39,119 nucleotides of DNA from Candidatus Omnitrophota bacterium (GCA_023247195.1 JAHFGY010000007.1:1-39119); one strand, 5' to 3'; shown: positions 1 to 9,314, numbered from the stretch's first letter. Notes: a model not told the origin generated them from the sequence alone. Made by a program: numbers and translations.

Positions 1-1
1 A

Positions 2-232
2 GAAGCTAACGCGCGCTACGCGGTGAATCAAGGCGCTGCGATTCTGGAACCCAACCCGCAGCGCGCGGCGGATGCGGTTAAAAACCTGCTACTCGACCCG
101 AAAGCTTTCGAGCGTCTTCGCGCGCGCGCCGAAGAACTGGGGCAGGGCAATGCCGCGCAGCGCATCGCATCCGAGGTCGTGGCCCCGTTGGTGGCTCATT
201 TTTATGAAACGCGCCCTGAAACAGCACGTTGA
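2..232 (+). CDS. C-terminal fragment of a glycosyltransferase (MurG / diacylglycerol glucosyltransferase-like), truncated by window start
   Basis: Frame open from base 2 (EANARYAVNQGAAILEPNPQRAADAVKNLLLDP...), resembling the C-terminal end of MurG/UgtP-type GT-B proteins; no upstream start in the window. Confidence 0.55.
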   Translation, partial: EANARYAVNQGAAILEPNPQRAADAVKNLLLDPKAFERLRARAEELGQGNAAQRIASEVVAPLVAHFYETRPETAR

Positions 233-914
233 GTCATTGGCCCAGATGGGGGTCACGCACGTGCCCCGCTCAAAGATCAAACCCCGGGCCAAAGTCAGCT
301 CTCAGCCGGCCGTCCATGAGCCCGGCGAGCCTCGCTCCGCCGATCCCGAGAACCTCATGGCTGAAATCGTCAAAGAAGCCCGCGCCTGCCGCGCGTGCCC
401 GCTTTACAAGGACGCGACCCAGGCCGTGGTGTTCGACGGCACGCCGCGCGCCCGGCTTGTTTTTGTCGGGGAAGCGCCGGGGTTCGAAGAGGACAAGCAA
501 GGCGTTCCTTTTGTCGGCGCAGCGGGCCAATTGCTCACCAAGATGATCCAAGCCATGGGCATGCAGCGCAGCGATGTTTTTATCTGCAACGTCGTGAAAC
601 ACCGGCCGCCGGGAAACCGCACACCTGAACCGGATGAAGCGGCCGCGTGCTTGCCGTTCCTGCAGCGTCAGCTTGCCATCGTGCAGCCAAAGCTGATTTG
701 CGCGCTCGGCTCGGTCGCGGCCAAAGCGTTGCTCGGCCCCGGTATTTCCATCATGAAAATCCGCGGCTCCGTTCAACAATACGCGGGCATCCCGCTCGTG
801 CCGACTTTCCATCCGGCTTATCTGCTGCGAAATCCGTCCGCCAAGAAGCTCGCGTGGGCCGATCTTCAGCTCGTCAAGCGACTGATCGATCAGCCAAGCG
901 ATTCCAGCGGCTAA
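204..914 (+). CDS. Uracil-DNA glycosylase, 4Fe-4S type (family 4/5)
   Basis: CRACPLY, VFVGEAPGFEEDKQGVPFVGAAGQLL, CNVVKHRPPGNRTP and TFHPAYLLRNP motifs; ATG at 204 chosen over the longer ORF. Confidence 0.9.
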   Translation: MKRALKQHVESLAQMGVTHVPRSKIKPRAKVSSQPAVHEPGEPRSADPENLMAEIVKEARACRACPLYKDATQAVVFDGTPRARLVFVGEAPGFEEDKQGVPFVGAAGQLLTKMIQAMGMQRSDVFICNVVKHRPPGNRTPEPDEAAACLPFLQRQLAIVQPKLICALGSVAAKALLGPGISIMKIRGSVQQYAGIPLVPTFHPAYLLRNPSAKKLAWADLQLVKRLIDQPSDSSG

Positions 915-927
915 GGCCGTTTTCCCG

Positions 928-2895
928 ATGATCGCCCGTGTCGTATTCAACTTGCCGCTTGATCGCTCCTTCGATTATGCCGTGCCTCAAGAGTTGAGCG
1001 ACCGGATCCGTCCCGGCGTCCGGGTCGCGGTTCCGTTCGGCCGCCGGCAGATGATCGGATTCGTGTCCGAGTCCGCGGAAAAAAGCGAGTGGGCCGAGCT
1101 CAAGCCGGTGCGCCGCGTGATCGACCCTTGGCCTGTCATCAGCGCGGACCGATGGGACCTGGCGCGCTGGCTCGAGCGCCGGTACGCATGCAGCTTGGGC
1201 GAGGCACTCGCGGCCATGGTGCCTCAAGGCCTGCGGCTCAAGCCGGACGCGGCTGCGCCGTCCTTGGCCGCAGACGCCTCTGCTCTTGAGAAACCGCCGG
1301 CATTGACCGCTCACCAGGCGCGCGCCTGGGCCGCGATCCGCGGCGCGCTGGCAAAGGGAAGCTCGCTTCTTCTCCATGGCATCACGAGCTCAGGCAAGAC
1401 CGAGCTCTATCTGCGCGGCGTGGCCGAAGTGTTGGAAGAAGGCCGCTCGGCCATTTGCTTGATCCCGGAAATTTCGCTCACCCCCCAAACGCTTGAGCGC
1501 TTCCGCGCCCGGTTCGGCGCTGACCGTGTGATTTTATGGCACAGCCGGCTCAAGGCGCGCCAGCGGGGCATCGCGTGGCTCGCAGCCGCAAGTGACCAAC
1601 GGCCGCATGTGATTGTCGGACCACGCTCGGCCGTGTTCGCTCCGGTGCGGCGGCTCGGGCTAATCGTGATCGACGAAGAGCACGAGGCCACCTATAAACA
1701 AGAAGACGTTCCGCGCTACCACGCGCGCGACGTGGCCGAAGCCCGCGCTCGCTTGGCCGGCGCGGCCGTGATCCTCGGCAGCGCAACACCCGCTATTGAG
1801 ACGTACTACCGCGCTGAGCAGGGCACGCTTGAGCGCGTGACGCTGCCCGAGCGCATCCACGAACGGCCGCTGCCGCAAGTCGACATCGTGGACATGCGCG
1901 GCGAAGCCGGCGGCCGGCGCGGCGTGTTCTCCGTTCCGCTGCGCATGCGGCTCGAGCAAGCTCTTTCGCGCAACGACCAAGTCATGCTGTTGCTGAATCG
2001 CCGCGGTTTTGCCCGCACGGCGCTCTGTACGTCGTGCGGCTGGATGGCGCAGTGCCCGGCTTGCTCCATTCCGATGATTTACCACGCGGACCGCAAGCAG
2101 CTCATCTGCCACCATTGCAACAAGGAACAAGCGGTTCCGGACGACTGCCCGGCTTGCGGCAAAGGCTATTTGCGCATGCGCGGATCCGGCACGCAAAAGA
2201 TCGAGTCCGAGCTCCATCGTTTTTTTCCCGCCGCGAGCGTGGCCCGGATGGATTCCGACAGCATGAGCGATCCCGCCAGCCACGATTCTCTCTACTCCGC
2301 CTTTAAGAATCGCGACATCGGCTTGCTGGTCGGCACGCAGATGATCGCCAAAGGCCTGGATTTTCCGGCGGTCACGCTGGTGGGCATTGTTTCCGCGGAC
2401 ACCTCGCTCCACTTGCCTGATTTCCGAGCGGGCGAGCGAACCTTCACGCTGCTGACCCAGGTCGCGGGCCGGGCCGGGCGAGGGGAGAGCCCGGGACGCG
2501 TGATCCTTCAGACGCATCATCCCGAGCACCCGGCGATCCAAGCCGCGGCTAAACATGACTACACCGGATTTTACGCTCAGGAAATCGTCGAGCGCCGTCG
2601 CCTTGGGCTTCCGCCTTTCCGGCACTTGGTCGAGCTCACGGTGCTTGGCCGGCAGCACAAGCGGGTGGAGGAAGCGGCCGCGGCCTTGGCGGATGGGCTG
2701 GCCAAACAACTCGATCCTTCCATGGAATTATTGGGCCCGGCGCCGCACCGCATTCCTAAGTTGCGGGGCACGTACCGCGTTTGCCTACTTGTAAAAGGAC
2801 CGGCTCCCGAAGCGCTCGTGCAAACGATCCAGCGGTGTTTGGAGCCCGGCCGAAAATTCCAGGGCTTGCCGGTCGGCGTGGATGTGGACCCCTAG
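928..2895 (+). CDS. priA: Primosomal replication factor N' (PriA helicase)
   Basis: Walker A GITSSGKTELY, DEEH box, zinc-binding CTSCGWMAQCPAC...CHHCNKEQAVPDDCPACG; followed by def-fmt. Confidence 0.96.
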   Translation: MIARVVFNLPLDRSFDYAVPQELSDRIRPGVRVAVPFGRRQMIGFVSESAEKSEWAELKPVRRVIDPWPVISADRWDLARWLERRYACSLGEALAAMVPQGLRLKPDAAAPSLAADASALEKPPALTAHQARAWAAIRGALAKGSSLLLHGITSSGKTELYLRGVAEVLEEGRSAICLIPEISLTPQTLERFRARFGADRVILWHSRLKARQRGIAWLAAASDQRPHVIVGPRSAVFAPVRRLGLIVIDEEHEATYKQEDVPRYHARDVAEARARLAGAAVILGSATPAIETYYRAEQGTLERVTLPERIHERPLPQVDIVDMRGEAGGRRGVFSVPLRMRLEQALSRNDQVMLLLNRRGFARTALCTSCGWMAQCPACSIPMIYHADRKQLICHHCNKEQAVPDDCPACGKGYLRMRGSGTQKIESELHRFFPAASVARMDSDSMSDPASHDSLYSAFKNRDIGLLVGTQMIAKGLDFPAVTLVGIVSADTSLHLPDFRAGERTFTLLTQVAGRAGRGESPGRVILQTHHPEHPAIQAAAKHDYTGFYAQEIVERRRLGLPPFRHLVELTVLGRQHKRVEEAAAALADGLAKQLDPSMELLGPAPHRIPKLRGTYRVCLLVKGPAPEALVQTIQRCLEPGRKFQGLPVGVDVDP

Positions 2896-2957
2896 CGCCT
2901 TGCTTTTTCATCCGACGCCGTTAGAATAACGAAAGTCGCCCTGCGGCCGCGAAACCC

Positions 2958-3455
2958 ATGGCAGTCTGTCCTCTATCGCTTGAACCGGATCCGGTGCTGC
3001 GGGGTCCGGCTGGAAAAGTGAGCGCTTTTGGCCCGCCGATTAAGCGCCTGGTCCGAAACATGCTGGATACCATGTACGCGAACGACGGGATCGGCATTGC
3101 CGCGCCGCAGATCGGCCAGCCGGTTCAAGTGTTTATCGCCAATCCGTCGCGCCGCCGGGGAGAAGAGCTCGTGGCGATCAATCCGCAACTGACACTGGGC
3201 CGCAGCCGCACCATCGGCACGGAAGGGTGTTTGAGCCTGCCAGACATTTGGGGAAAAGTGCGGCGCTTCTCTGAGGTGCGCATGAAAGCGCACGATCTGT
3301 CCGGCAAACGCTATGAAGTCGAGGCAGGCGGTTTGATGGCTGTTGTTCTGCAGCATGAGTTTGATCACCTTCAAGGAACCTTATTCATCGACCGGTTGTC
3401 TTGGATCGAGAAGCACCGTCTCCGGCGCGCGCTCCGAATACTGGCATGCGAGTGA
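2958..3455 (+). CDS. def: Peptide deformylase
   Basis: GIGIAAPQIG, EGCLSLPD and QHEFDHLQG motifs. Confidence 0.96.
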   Translation: MAVCPLSLEPDPVLRGPAGKVSAFGPPIKRLVRNMLDTMYANDGIGIAAPQIGQPVQVFIANPSRRRGEELVAINPQLTLGRSRTIGTEGCLSLPDIWGKVRRFSEVRMKAHDLSGKRYEVEAGGLMAVVLQHEFDHLQGTLFIDRLSWIEKHRLRRALRILACE

Positions 3456-4375
3456 TTTTCTTCGGCACGTCCGCTTTCGCGGTTCCGAGCCTTGAGCGGC
3501 TCGTGGCCAGCGGCCACGCGGTCGTGCTCTGCGTGACGCAGCCGGATAAACCCAAAGGCAGGGGATTGAACGTGGAAGCTTCCCCCGTAAAGCAAGCGGC
3601 GCTAAAACTTAGCGTGCCGCTTGCGCAACCCGAACGCCTGAAGCGCGAATCCTTGGGTCCTGTCCAGGCCGACATCGGCGTGGTTGCGGCTTACGGCCAG
3701 CTCATCCGCCGCGACGTGCTGGACTTACCCGCTCAGGGCATTCTTGGCGTGCACCCGTCGCTCTTGCCTCGCCACCGCGGCGCGGCGCCGGTTGCTTGGG
3801 CGCTCCTAAACGGCGACCCGCTCACCGGCGTCACGATTTTCCGGCTGAACGAACGGCTCGATGCCGGCCCCATGCTTCGCACGCAAGCGTACCCGGTGCA
3901 TGAAACCGACACCACGGAAACGCTCACCGAACGCCTCGCGCTTTTTGGCGCGGATCAGCTTATTCTCACCTTGTCCGATATTGCGGAGGGCCTTGCCAAG
4001 GATGCGCCGCAAGACGATTCCGCGGCCACGCTTGCCCCGAAACTGACAAAGGAGCAAAGCCGAATTCATTGGAAGAAGGATGCCCCCGCGATCGCCCGCC
4101 AGGTGCGCGCCCTCTGGCCTTGGCCCGGAGCCCTGACCGAGCTCGGCGACACCCGCTTGAAAATCGCTTCCGCCGAAGCGCTGCCGGTTAATGCCTCAGG
4201 CCCGCCGGGCACGGTGCTGCAAGCCTCGGCGGCTGGACTCGACATTGCCGCGGGAAGCGGCGTGGTCCGCATCCGCGAGTTGCAACCCGCGGGCAAGCGG
4301 CGCATGAGCGCCGCGGCCTTTTTGGCCGGCCACCCGATCGCCCCTGGAACCTGTCTTGGAGGATCGCATGCCTGA
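3446..4375 (+). CDS. fmt: Methionyl-tRNA formyltransferase
   Basis: MRVIFFGTSAFAVPSLERL, GVHPSLLPRHRGAAPVAWALLNGD; ATG 3446 overlaps the def 3' end. Confidence 0.95.
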   Translation: MRVIFFGTSAFAVPSLERLVASGHAVVLCVTQPDKPKGRGLNVEASPVKQAALKLSVPLAQPERLKRESLGPVQADIGVVAAYGQLIRRDVLDLPAQGILGVHPSLLPRHRGAAPVAWALLNGDPLTGVTIFRLNERLDAGPMLRTQAYPVHETDTTETLTERLALFGADQLILTLSDIAEGLAKDAPQDDSAATLAPKLTKEQSRIHWKKDAPAIARQVRALWPWPGALTELGDTRLKIASAEALPVNASGPPGTVLQASAAGLDIAAGSGVVRIRELQPAGKRRMSAAAFLAGHPIAPGTCLGGSHA

Positions 4376-5402
4376 ACTACGCAAAGACCCCTTGACCCGA
4401 CGCTGGGTCATCATCGCCACCGAACGCGCGAACCGGCCGCTCGACTTTAGCGCCTCACAGCCCGCTCCGCTGCCCGCGGCCGACTGCCCGTTCTGCGAGG
4501 GCCGGGAAGGCGACACGCGCAAAGAAATTTTTGCGGTCCGCTCCAAGGCCGGCTCGGCCGCGAACAGCGGCGGCTGGCAAGTACGCGTGATCCCGAGCCT
4601 GAACCCGGTGCTCCGCGTCGAGGGCAACCTGAACCGCCGCGCGGAAGGCATGTACGACGTTATGGACGGCGTGGGCGCCCATGAGATGATCATCGAATGC
4701 CCGCATCACGAAAACAACTTGGCCGAGCTCTCGATTGAGCAAATCGCCGCGGTTCTTACGACCGCCACCACGCGCATGGAAGATCTTTCCAAGGATCAAC
4801 GATTCCGCTACGTGCTTTGGTTTAAAAACCACGGATCCATCGCCGGCGCGGGCCGCATCGCGCACGCGCGCTCGCAGCTCATCGCCACACCGATCACGCC
4901 AAAGCTCGTCAAAGAGGAGCTCATCGGCGCTCGCCGCTATTTCGAGGAAAAAGACCGCTGCCTTTTGTGCGACCTGATCCGCCAGGAGCAAGAGGGTGGC
5001 TCGCGCATTGTCCTTGAGTCGCGCGAGATGATCGCGCTGTCGCCGTTTGCGGCCCGGTTTCCTTTTGAAGTCTGGATTTTGCCGAAAGTCCACAGCTGCG
5101 ATTTTCAGAAAGCATCGGCGGCCGTGCTGGTCGACATGGCGGGCGTGTTAAAGGGAGTGCTCTTGCGGCTCAAATCCGTGCTGGATAATCCTTCTTATAA
5201 CATCGTCCTCCACACCGCGCCGTTGCGCCACCAACGCGAGCGTTTGGGCCATTGGAAAACGCTCGAGGACGATTTTCATTGGCACTTGGAACTGATTCCT
5301 CGGCTTGCCCGTGTGGCCGGCTTCGAATGGGGGAGCGGCTTTTACATCAACCCCACGCCTCCTGAGCAAACCGCCAACTACCTGAGGAACGCGAATGTCT
5401 GA
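4368..5402 (+). CDS. Galactose-1-phosphate uridylyltransferase-like paralog; HxH motif reads HAR
   Basis: GalT family (CPFCEGREGDT, FHWHLELIPRLARVAGFEWGSGFYINPTPPE) but IAHARSQ in place of EHAHSQ; SD GGAGG before ATG 4368. Confidence 0.88.
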   Translation: MPELRKDPLTRRWVIIATERANRPLDFSASQPAPLPAADCPFCEGREGDTRKEIFAVRSKAGSAANSGGWQVRVIPSLNPVLRVEGNLNRRAEGMYDVMDGVGAHEMIIECPHHENNLAELSIEQIAAVLTTATTRMEDLSKDQRFRYVLWFKNHGSIAGAGRIAHARSQLIATPITPKLVKEELIGARRYFEEKDRCLLCDLIRQEQEGGSRIVLESREMIALSPFAARFPFEVWILPKVHSCDFQKASAAVLVDMAGVLKGVLLRLKSVLDNPSYNIVLHTAPLRHQRERLGHWKTLEDDFHWHLELIPRLARVAGFEWGSGFYINPTPPEQTANYLRNANV

Positions 5403-6405
5403 GCTGCGGCGAGATCCGATCACGGGCCGGTGGACCATCATCGATATGCAGGAAGGCCCGGCTCCTGAACCGCCTGCGGAAACGGAAACCCAGACTCCCG
5501 GCGTGGGGCCGCAGCACTGCCCGTTTTGCCCGGGTCATGAAAATCTCACGCCGCCTGAAATCTACGCTCAGCGCCAAGCCGGCTCGGCTCCAAACGCTGG
5601 CGGCTGGGACGTGCGCGTTGTGCCGAACAAATTCCCGGCGCTCCAAATCGAGGGAACGCTCAGCCGGCGCGGTTTTGGCGTGCTTGACCAGTGCACGGGT
5701 ATCGGCGCGCATGAGGTCATTATCGAAACGCCGAACCATACGCGCCAAACCGAAGACTTCACCGTGGATGAGCTCCTCAAGGTGCTTGAGGCTTACAAGG
5801 CTCGCTCGCTCGACCTGCGGAACGATGCGCGGTTGAAGTACTCGCTTATTTTTAAGAACGTCGGCACCGCTGCCGGGGCAACGCTCGAGCACGCGCACTC
5901 GCAGCTCATTGCGCTGCCCATCGTACCCAAACGCGTTCAAGAAGAGCTCAATGGTGCCGAGCGCTACTACGATTTCCGCGAGCGCTGCGTGTTCTGCGAC
6001 ATGCTCCACCAAGAGCTTCAGCAGGACGAGCGCATTGTTTGCGAGAACCACAGCTTTGTCGCGTATTGTCCCTTTGTGTCGCGCTTTCCTTTTGAGACGT
6101 GGATCCTGCCCAAAATCCACAACGTGGATTTTGACGCAACGCCCACCGAAGCCCTTCGCGACCTCAGCCGCCTGCTCAAGGAGGTCCTGGAGCGCCTGCG
6201 CGCTGCGCTAAACAGACCTTCCTATAACTTCATGATCCACACCGCGCCCATCGACAGCCGCCAGCGCGACACCTACCACTGGCATATCGAGCTGATACCG
6301 GCGCTTACGCGCATCGCCGGATTCGAATGGGGCACAGGCTTTTACATCAATCCCACCCCCCCGGAACAAGCCGCCGATAGGCTTCGCGGGGCGGCCATTG
6401 ATTGA
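5395..6405 (+). CDS. galT: Galactose-1-phosphate uridylyltransferase
   Basis: CPFCPGHENLTPPE, GATLEHAHSQL, YHWHIELIPALTRIAGFEWGTGFYINPTPPE. Confidence 0.92.
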   Translation: MSELRRDPITGRWTIIDMQEGPAPEPPAETETQTPGVGPQHCPFCPGHENLTPPEIYAQRQAGSAPNAGGWDVRVVPNKFPALQIEGTLSRRGFGVLDQCTGIGAHEVIIETPNHTRQTEDFTVDELLKVLEAYKARSLDLRNDARLKYSLIFKNVGTAAGATLEHAHSQLIALPIVPKRVQEELNGAERYYDFRERCVFCDMLHQELQQDERIVCENHSFVAYCPFVSRFPFETWILPKIHNVDFDATPTEALRDLSRLLKEVLERLRAALNRPSYNFMIHTAPIDSRQRDTYHWHIELIPALTRIAGFEWGTGFYINPTPPEQAADRLRGAAID

Positions 6406-6430
6406 CGACGCTGAAGCGCACTTCTATAAT
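6402..6430 (+). promoter_or_regulatory. Sigma-70-type promoter for gap
   Basis: TTGACG (6402-6407), 17-bp spacer, TATAAT (6425-6430); AAGGAGG RBS just before ATG 6480. Confidence 0.8.
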
Positions 6431-6479
6431 AGGTGATTGAGTACACGGCTTTTCATCACCATTTTCTTAAGGAGGTTTG

Positions 6480-7490
6480 ATGGCTATTCGGGTCGGTATT
6501 AATGGATTTGGACGCATCGGTCGGAACGTTTTCCGCGCAGGCCTCAACCGCAAAGACATTGAGTTTGTCGCGATCAACGATCTGCCCACGCCCGCTGAAA
6601 CAATGTACTACCTGCTCAAGTACGACTCGATCCTCGGCACCCTCAACGCTGACGTCAAGGTCACCGAAGGCGCGCTAACGGTCAACGGCAAGACCGTCAA
6701 GCTTTTCACCAGCAAGAACCCGGCTGAGATCCCCTGGGGCGACCTCAACGTCGACCTCGTCGTGGAATCGACCGGCGTGTTCACCGAGGCGGAGAAGGCC
6801 AAAGGCCACATCAATAAGAGCGTCAAAAAAGTCATCATCACCGCGCCGGCCAAGGGCGAAGATTTCTCGGTTGTGCTGGGGGTGAATGACAAGAACTACG
6901 AGCCGACCAAGCACCACATCATCTCGAACGCCTCATGCACCACAAATTGCGTGGTGCCCATGGCAAAGGTGCTGCACGAGACATTCAAGATCGTGCGCGG
7001 CTATATGACTACGATTCACTCGTACACCAATGACCAGCGGTTGCTGGACTTGGCGCACAAAGACGTTCGCCGCGCGCGCGCGGCCGCGCTCTCGCTGATC
7101 CCCAGCTCAACCGGAGCCGCCAAGATGGTCGGCGTGGTGTTTCCGGAGCTGAAGGGCCGAATCGACGGCACTTCCATCCGCGTTCCCACTCCGAACGTTT
7201 CTCTCGTCGATTTCAGCGCGCAGGTTGAGAAAGAGGCCACGGTCGAGTCCATCAACGCCGCATTCAAGACCGCCGCGGCTGGGCCCCTTAAGGGAATCCT
7301 TCAATATCAAACGGACCAGCTCGTCTCTCGAGACTTCAACGGCAACCCGCACTCCTGCATCTTCGACTCCACGATGACCGCTGTCGTTGATAAGAACCTC
7401 GTTAAGGCCTTTGGCTGGTATGACAACGAGTGGGGTTATTCGAACCGCGTCGTGGATTTGATCGAGTTCATCGCCAAGCGCGGCGTGTAG
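6480..7490 (+). CDS. gap: Type I glyceraldehyde-3-phosphate dehydrogenase
   Basis: MAIRVGINGFGRIGRNVFRA, SNASCTTNC, WYDNEWGYSNRVVDL. Confidence 0.97.
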   Translation: MAIRVGINGFGRIGRNVFRAGLNRKDIEFVAINDLPTPAETMYYLLKYDSILGTLNADVKVTEGALTVNGKTVKLFTSKNPAEIPWGDLNVDLVVESTGVFTEAEKAKGHINKSVKKVIITAPAKGEDFSVVLGVNDKNYEPTKHHIISNASCTTNCVVPMAKVLHETFKIVRGYMTTIHSYTNDQRLLDLAHKDVRRARAAALSLIPSSTGAAKMVGVVFPELKGRIDGTSIRVPTPNVSLVDFSAQVEKEATVESINAAFKTAAAGPLKGILQYQTDQLVSRDFNGNPHSCIFDSTMTAVVDKNLVKAFGWYDNEWGYSNRVVDLIEFIAKRGV

Positions 7491-7527
7491 CCGATCGTTC
7501 GGGACCGGCAAACAACCGGGAGGCGCT

Positions 7528-7863
7528 ATGATACAGGAACGTCGGCAAGTTCCTCGCGCTCGAACGTATCTGCCTGTCCGGATCCAGCCAGCGAATGGCG
7601 GCCCCGCTGTCGAAACATTGACGCGGGATATCGGCTATCACGGCATGCGCTGCCTGTGTTCAACGCCGATCGCGGCCAACACGCCTGTGCGGATCTTTTT
7701 GACGCTGCCGCTGCGGCGAACGGTTGTGGCTCTGCAAGCCCAAACGCAATGGCTCCGCGAGCTGCCGCACTGCGATCAGTTTGAGGTGGGAATTGTTTTT
7801 GTAACGGAGCCGCCCGACGAGTACCGGCAGGTATTGACCAGTTATTTCAGCGCCGCGGTTTAG
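7528..7863 (+). CDS. PilZ-domain protein (variant second motif)
   Basis: RRQVPRARTYLPV N-terminal Arg motif; DIGYHGMRC where D/NxSxxG is expected. Confidence 0.7.
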   Translation: MIQERRQVPRARTYLPVRIQPANGGPAVETLTRDIGYHGMRCLCSTPIAANTPVRIFLTLPLRRTVVALQAQTQWLRELPHCDQFEVGIVFVTEPPDEYRQVLTSYFSAAV

Positions 7864-8386
7864 ATTTTTGTCGGGCACGTTTGCGTAAGACAGACGCTAA
7901 AACCGCTTCCGCGCCTTTTTCTTCCAGCAGGAAATCCCAGAGCTGGAGCAGCAGCCGGGAGAATTTCTTCGCCGGCCCTTTGCGCGAACGGCCTTCGGTC
8001 TGCTTGATCGCTTGCCAGCTTTGATAAGCTTCCGCTGCGTTCTTTGCGCTGCTCTTTCCAAAGACATGCGGGTGGCGGCGGATCATCTTTTCACGGGTGC
8101 GCGCCAGCATGCGCCCCAGCGAAACCCGTCCGGCCTGCTCGCCGCGCATGGCCATGAACACAACGGTGTACAGCAGGTCGCCGAGTTCTTCTTCCAGGGC
8201 GTCGGTTTGGTGCCCGTGCTTGCGCGCGGCTTCAAGCACTTCCCATGATTCTTCAACGAGGCAGGGAAGTAGGCTATCTAACGTTTGAGCCCGATCCCAC
8301 GGGCACCCTCCCGGGCCCTGCAATAGCTGAGAAGTAGCTACCAGGCCCCAGAAGGGATCTTCGGCGTGTTTGTTGGTTTGACCCAT
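7847..8386 (-). CDS. MazG-family nucleotide pyrophosphohydrolase
   Basis: GPGGCPWDRAQTLDSLLPCLVEESWEVLEA and EEELGDLLYTVVF motifs; start at MGQTNK (8386). Confidence 0.88.
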   Translation of the reverse strand: MGQTNKHAEDPFWGLVATSQLLQGPGGCPWDRAQTLDSLLPCLVEESWEVLEAARKHGHQTDALEEELGDLLYTVVFMAMRGEQAGRVSLGRMLARTREKMIRRHPHVFGKSSAKNAAEAYQSWQAIKQTEGRSRKGPAKKFSRLLLQLWDFLLEEKGAEAVLASVLRKRARQKSKPRR

Positions 8387-8406
8387 CTCGAAGTCTCCAT
8401 TATAAT
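8378..8406 (+). promoter_or_regulatory. Sigma-70-type promoter for the small ORF/HIT/PilZ operon
   Basis: TTGACC (8378-8383), 17-bp spacer, TATAAT (8401-8406); overlaps the divergent MazG start codon. Confidence 0.75.
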
Positions 8407-8450
8407 AAGGGTTCTTGTTCGGCACAATCACAGTGAGGAGTGAGGGCAAC

Positions 8451-8621
8451 ATGGGACTGAATACACGCCCCGCGGCTTGCAGCAGCACCGGCAAACGCCT
8501 GCGGCGCAAGACCTGGTACTACCGGGACGGAAAGTATTTCTATAACAAGCGCGCCTGGGATGCTGAGAAGAGCAAGGCGGCTGAAAAGGCTGAGTCCGGG
8601 GGTGAGGCAAAGGCTGCATGA
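8451..8621 (+). CDS. Small basic protein (56 aa) of unknown function
   Basis: MGLNTRPAACSSTGKRLRRKTWYYRDGKYFYNKRAWDAEKSKAAEKAESGGEAKAA; own promoter, GGAG RBS, overlaps HIT start. Confidence 0.7.
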   Translation: MGLNTRPAACSSTGKRLRRKTWYYRDGKYFYNKRAWDAEKSKAAEKAESGGEAKAA

Positions 8622-8962
8622 GCCTTTCCTGCCTCTTCTGCCGGATCGCCAAGCGCGAAATACCGGCGGAGTTTCTCGAAGAAACCGACGATTTTGTCGC
8701 GTTCAAGGATACGAATCCCCAAGCGCCTCAGCATATCCTGATCATCCCTCGCGAGCATATCGGCTCGTTGTCAGATGCCGCTGATTCCCACGCACCTTTG
8801 CTCGGCCGAGGGCTCATGCTCGCGCCCAAGCTCGCAAAGCGCTTTGGCCTGGAAACCGGCTTCCGCGTGGTGATCAACTCCGGCGCGCAAGCAGGTCAAA
8901 CCGTTTTTCACCTGCACATCCATGTTCTGGGCGGCCGTACGTTTCGGTGGCCCCCGGGATGA
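8618..8962 (+). CDS. HIT family protein
   Basis: CLFCRIAKREIPAEFLEETDDFVAFKD and HLHIHVLGGR motifs. Confidence 0.93.
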   Translation: MSLSCLFCRIAKREIPAEFLEETDDFVAFKDTNPQAPQHILIIPREHIGSLSDAADSHAPLLGRGLMLAPKLAKRFGLETGFRVVINSGAQAGQTVFHLHIHVLGGRTFRWPPG

Positions 8963-9309
8963 GCAGTTCCCGCCAGCCCGAGCGACGTCGCGCGGTTCGT
9001 GTACCGCAGCGCGTTTCGCTCTCCATCGTCAACCCGCGTGAAGTGATCAAAGCCGAGACGCTCGACCTGAGCGCTTCCGGCGTTTACTGCACCTTGAGTA
9101 AGTTCGTGCCCGTGATGTCAAAGCTCGATCTGCATTTTGCCCTGCCGAATGATGCCGGCTCGATCCACTGCACCGGCGTGATTGTCCGTGTCGACCCGCC
9201 GAACGCTCAGCCCGGCCGCGACAACTACGAAGCGGCAATTTTCTTTTCCGACCTTCCCGAGAAAGATCGTCACGCGATCGAAACCTTTGTGCAATCCCGT
9301 TTGGCTTAA
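8959..9309 (+). CDS. PilZ-domain protein
   Basis: ERRRAVRVPQRVSLSI and DLSASGVYC motifs; ATGA overlap with HIT stop. Confidence 0.8.
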   Translation: MSSSRQPERRRAVRVPQRVSLSIVNPREVIKAETLDLSASGVYCTLSKFVPVMSKLDLHFALPNDAGSIHCTGVIVRVDPPNAQPGRDNYEAAIFFSDLPEKDRHAIETFVQSRLA

Positions 9310-9314
9310 CCCGC

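Noticed and set aside
1660-2709. 349-aa antisense ORF opposite priA
   Set aside because: Low-complexity Arg/Ala/His-rich translation opposite a clear gene; typical of high-GC antisense reading frames
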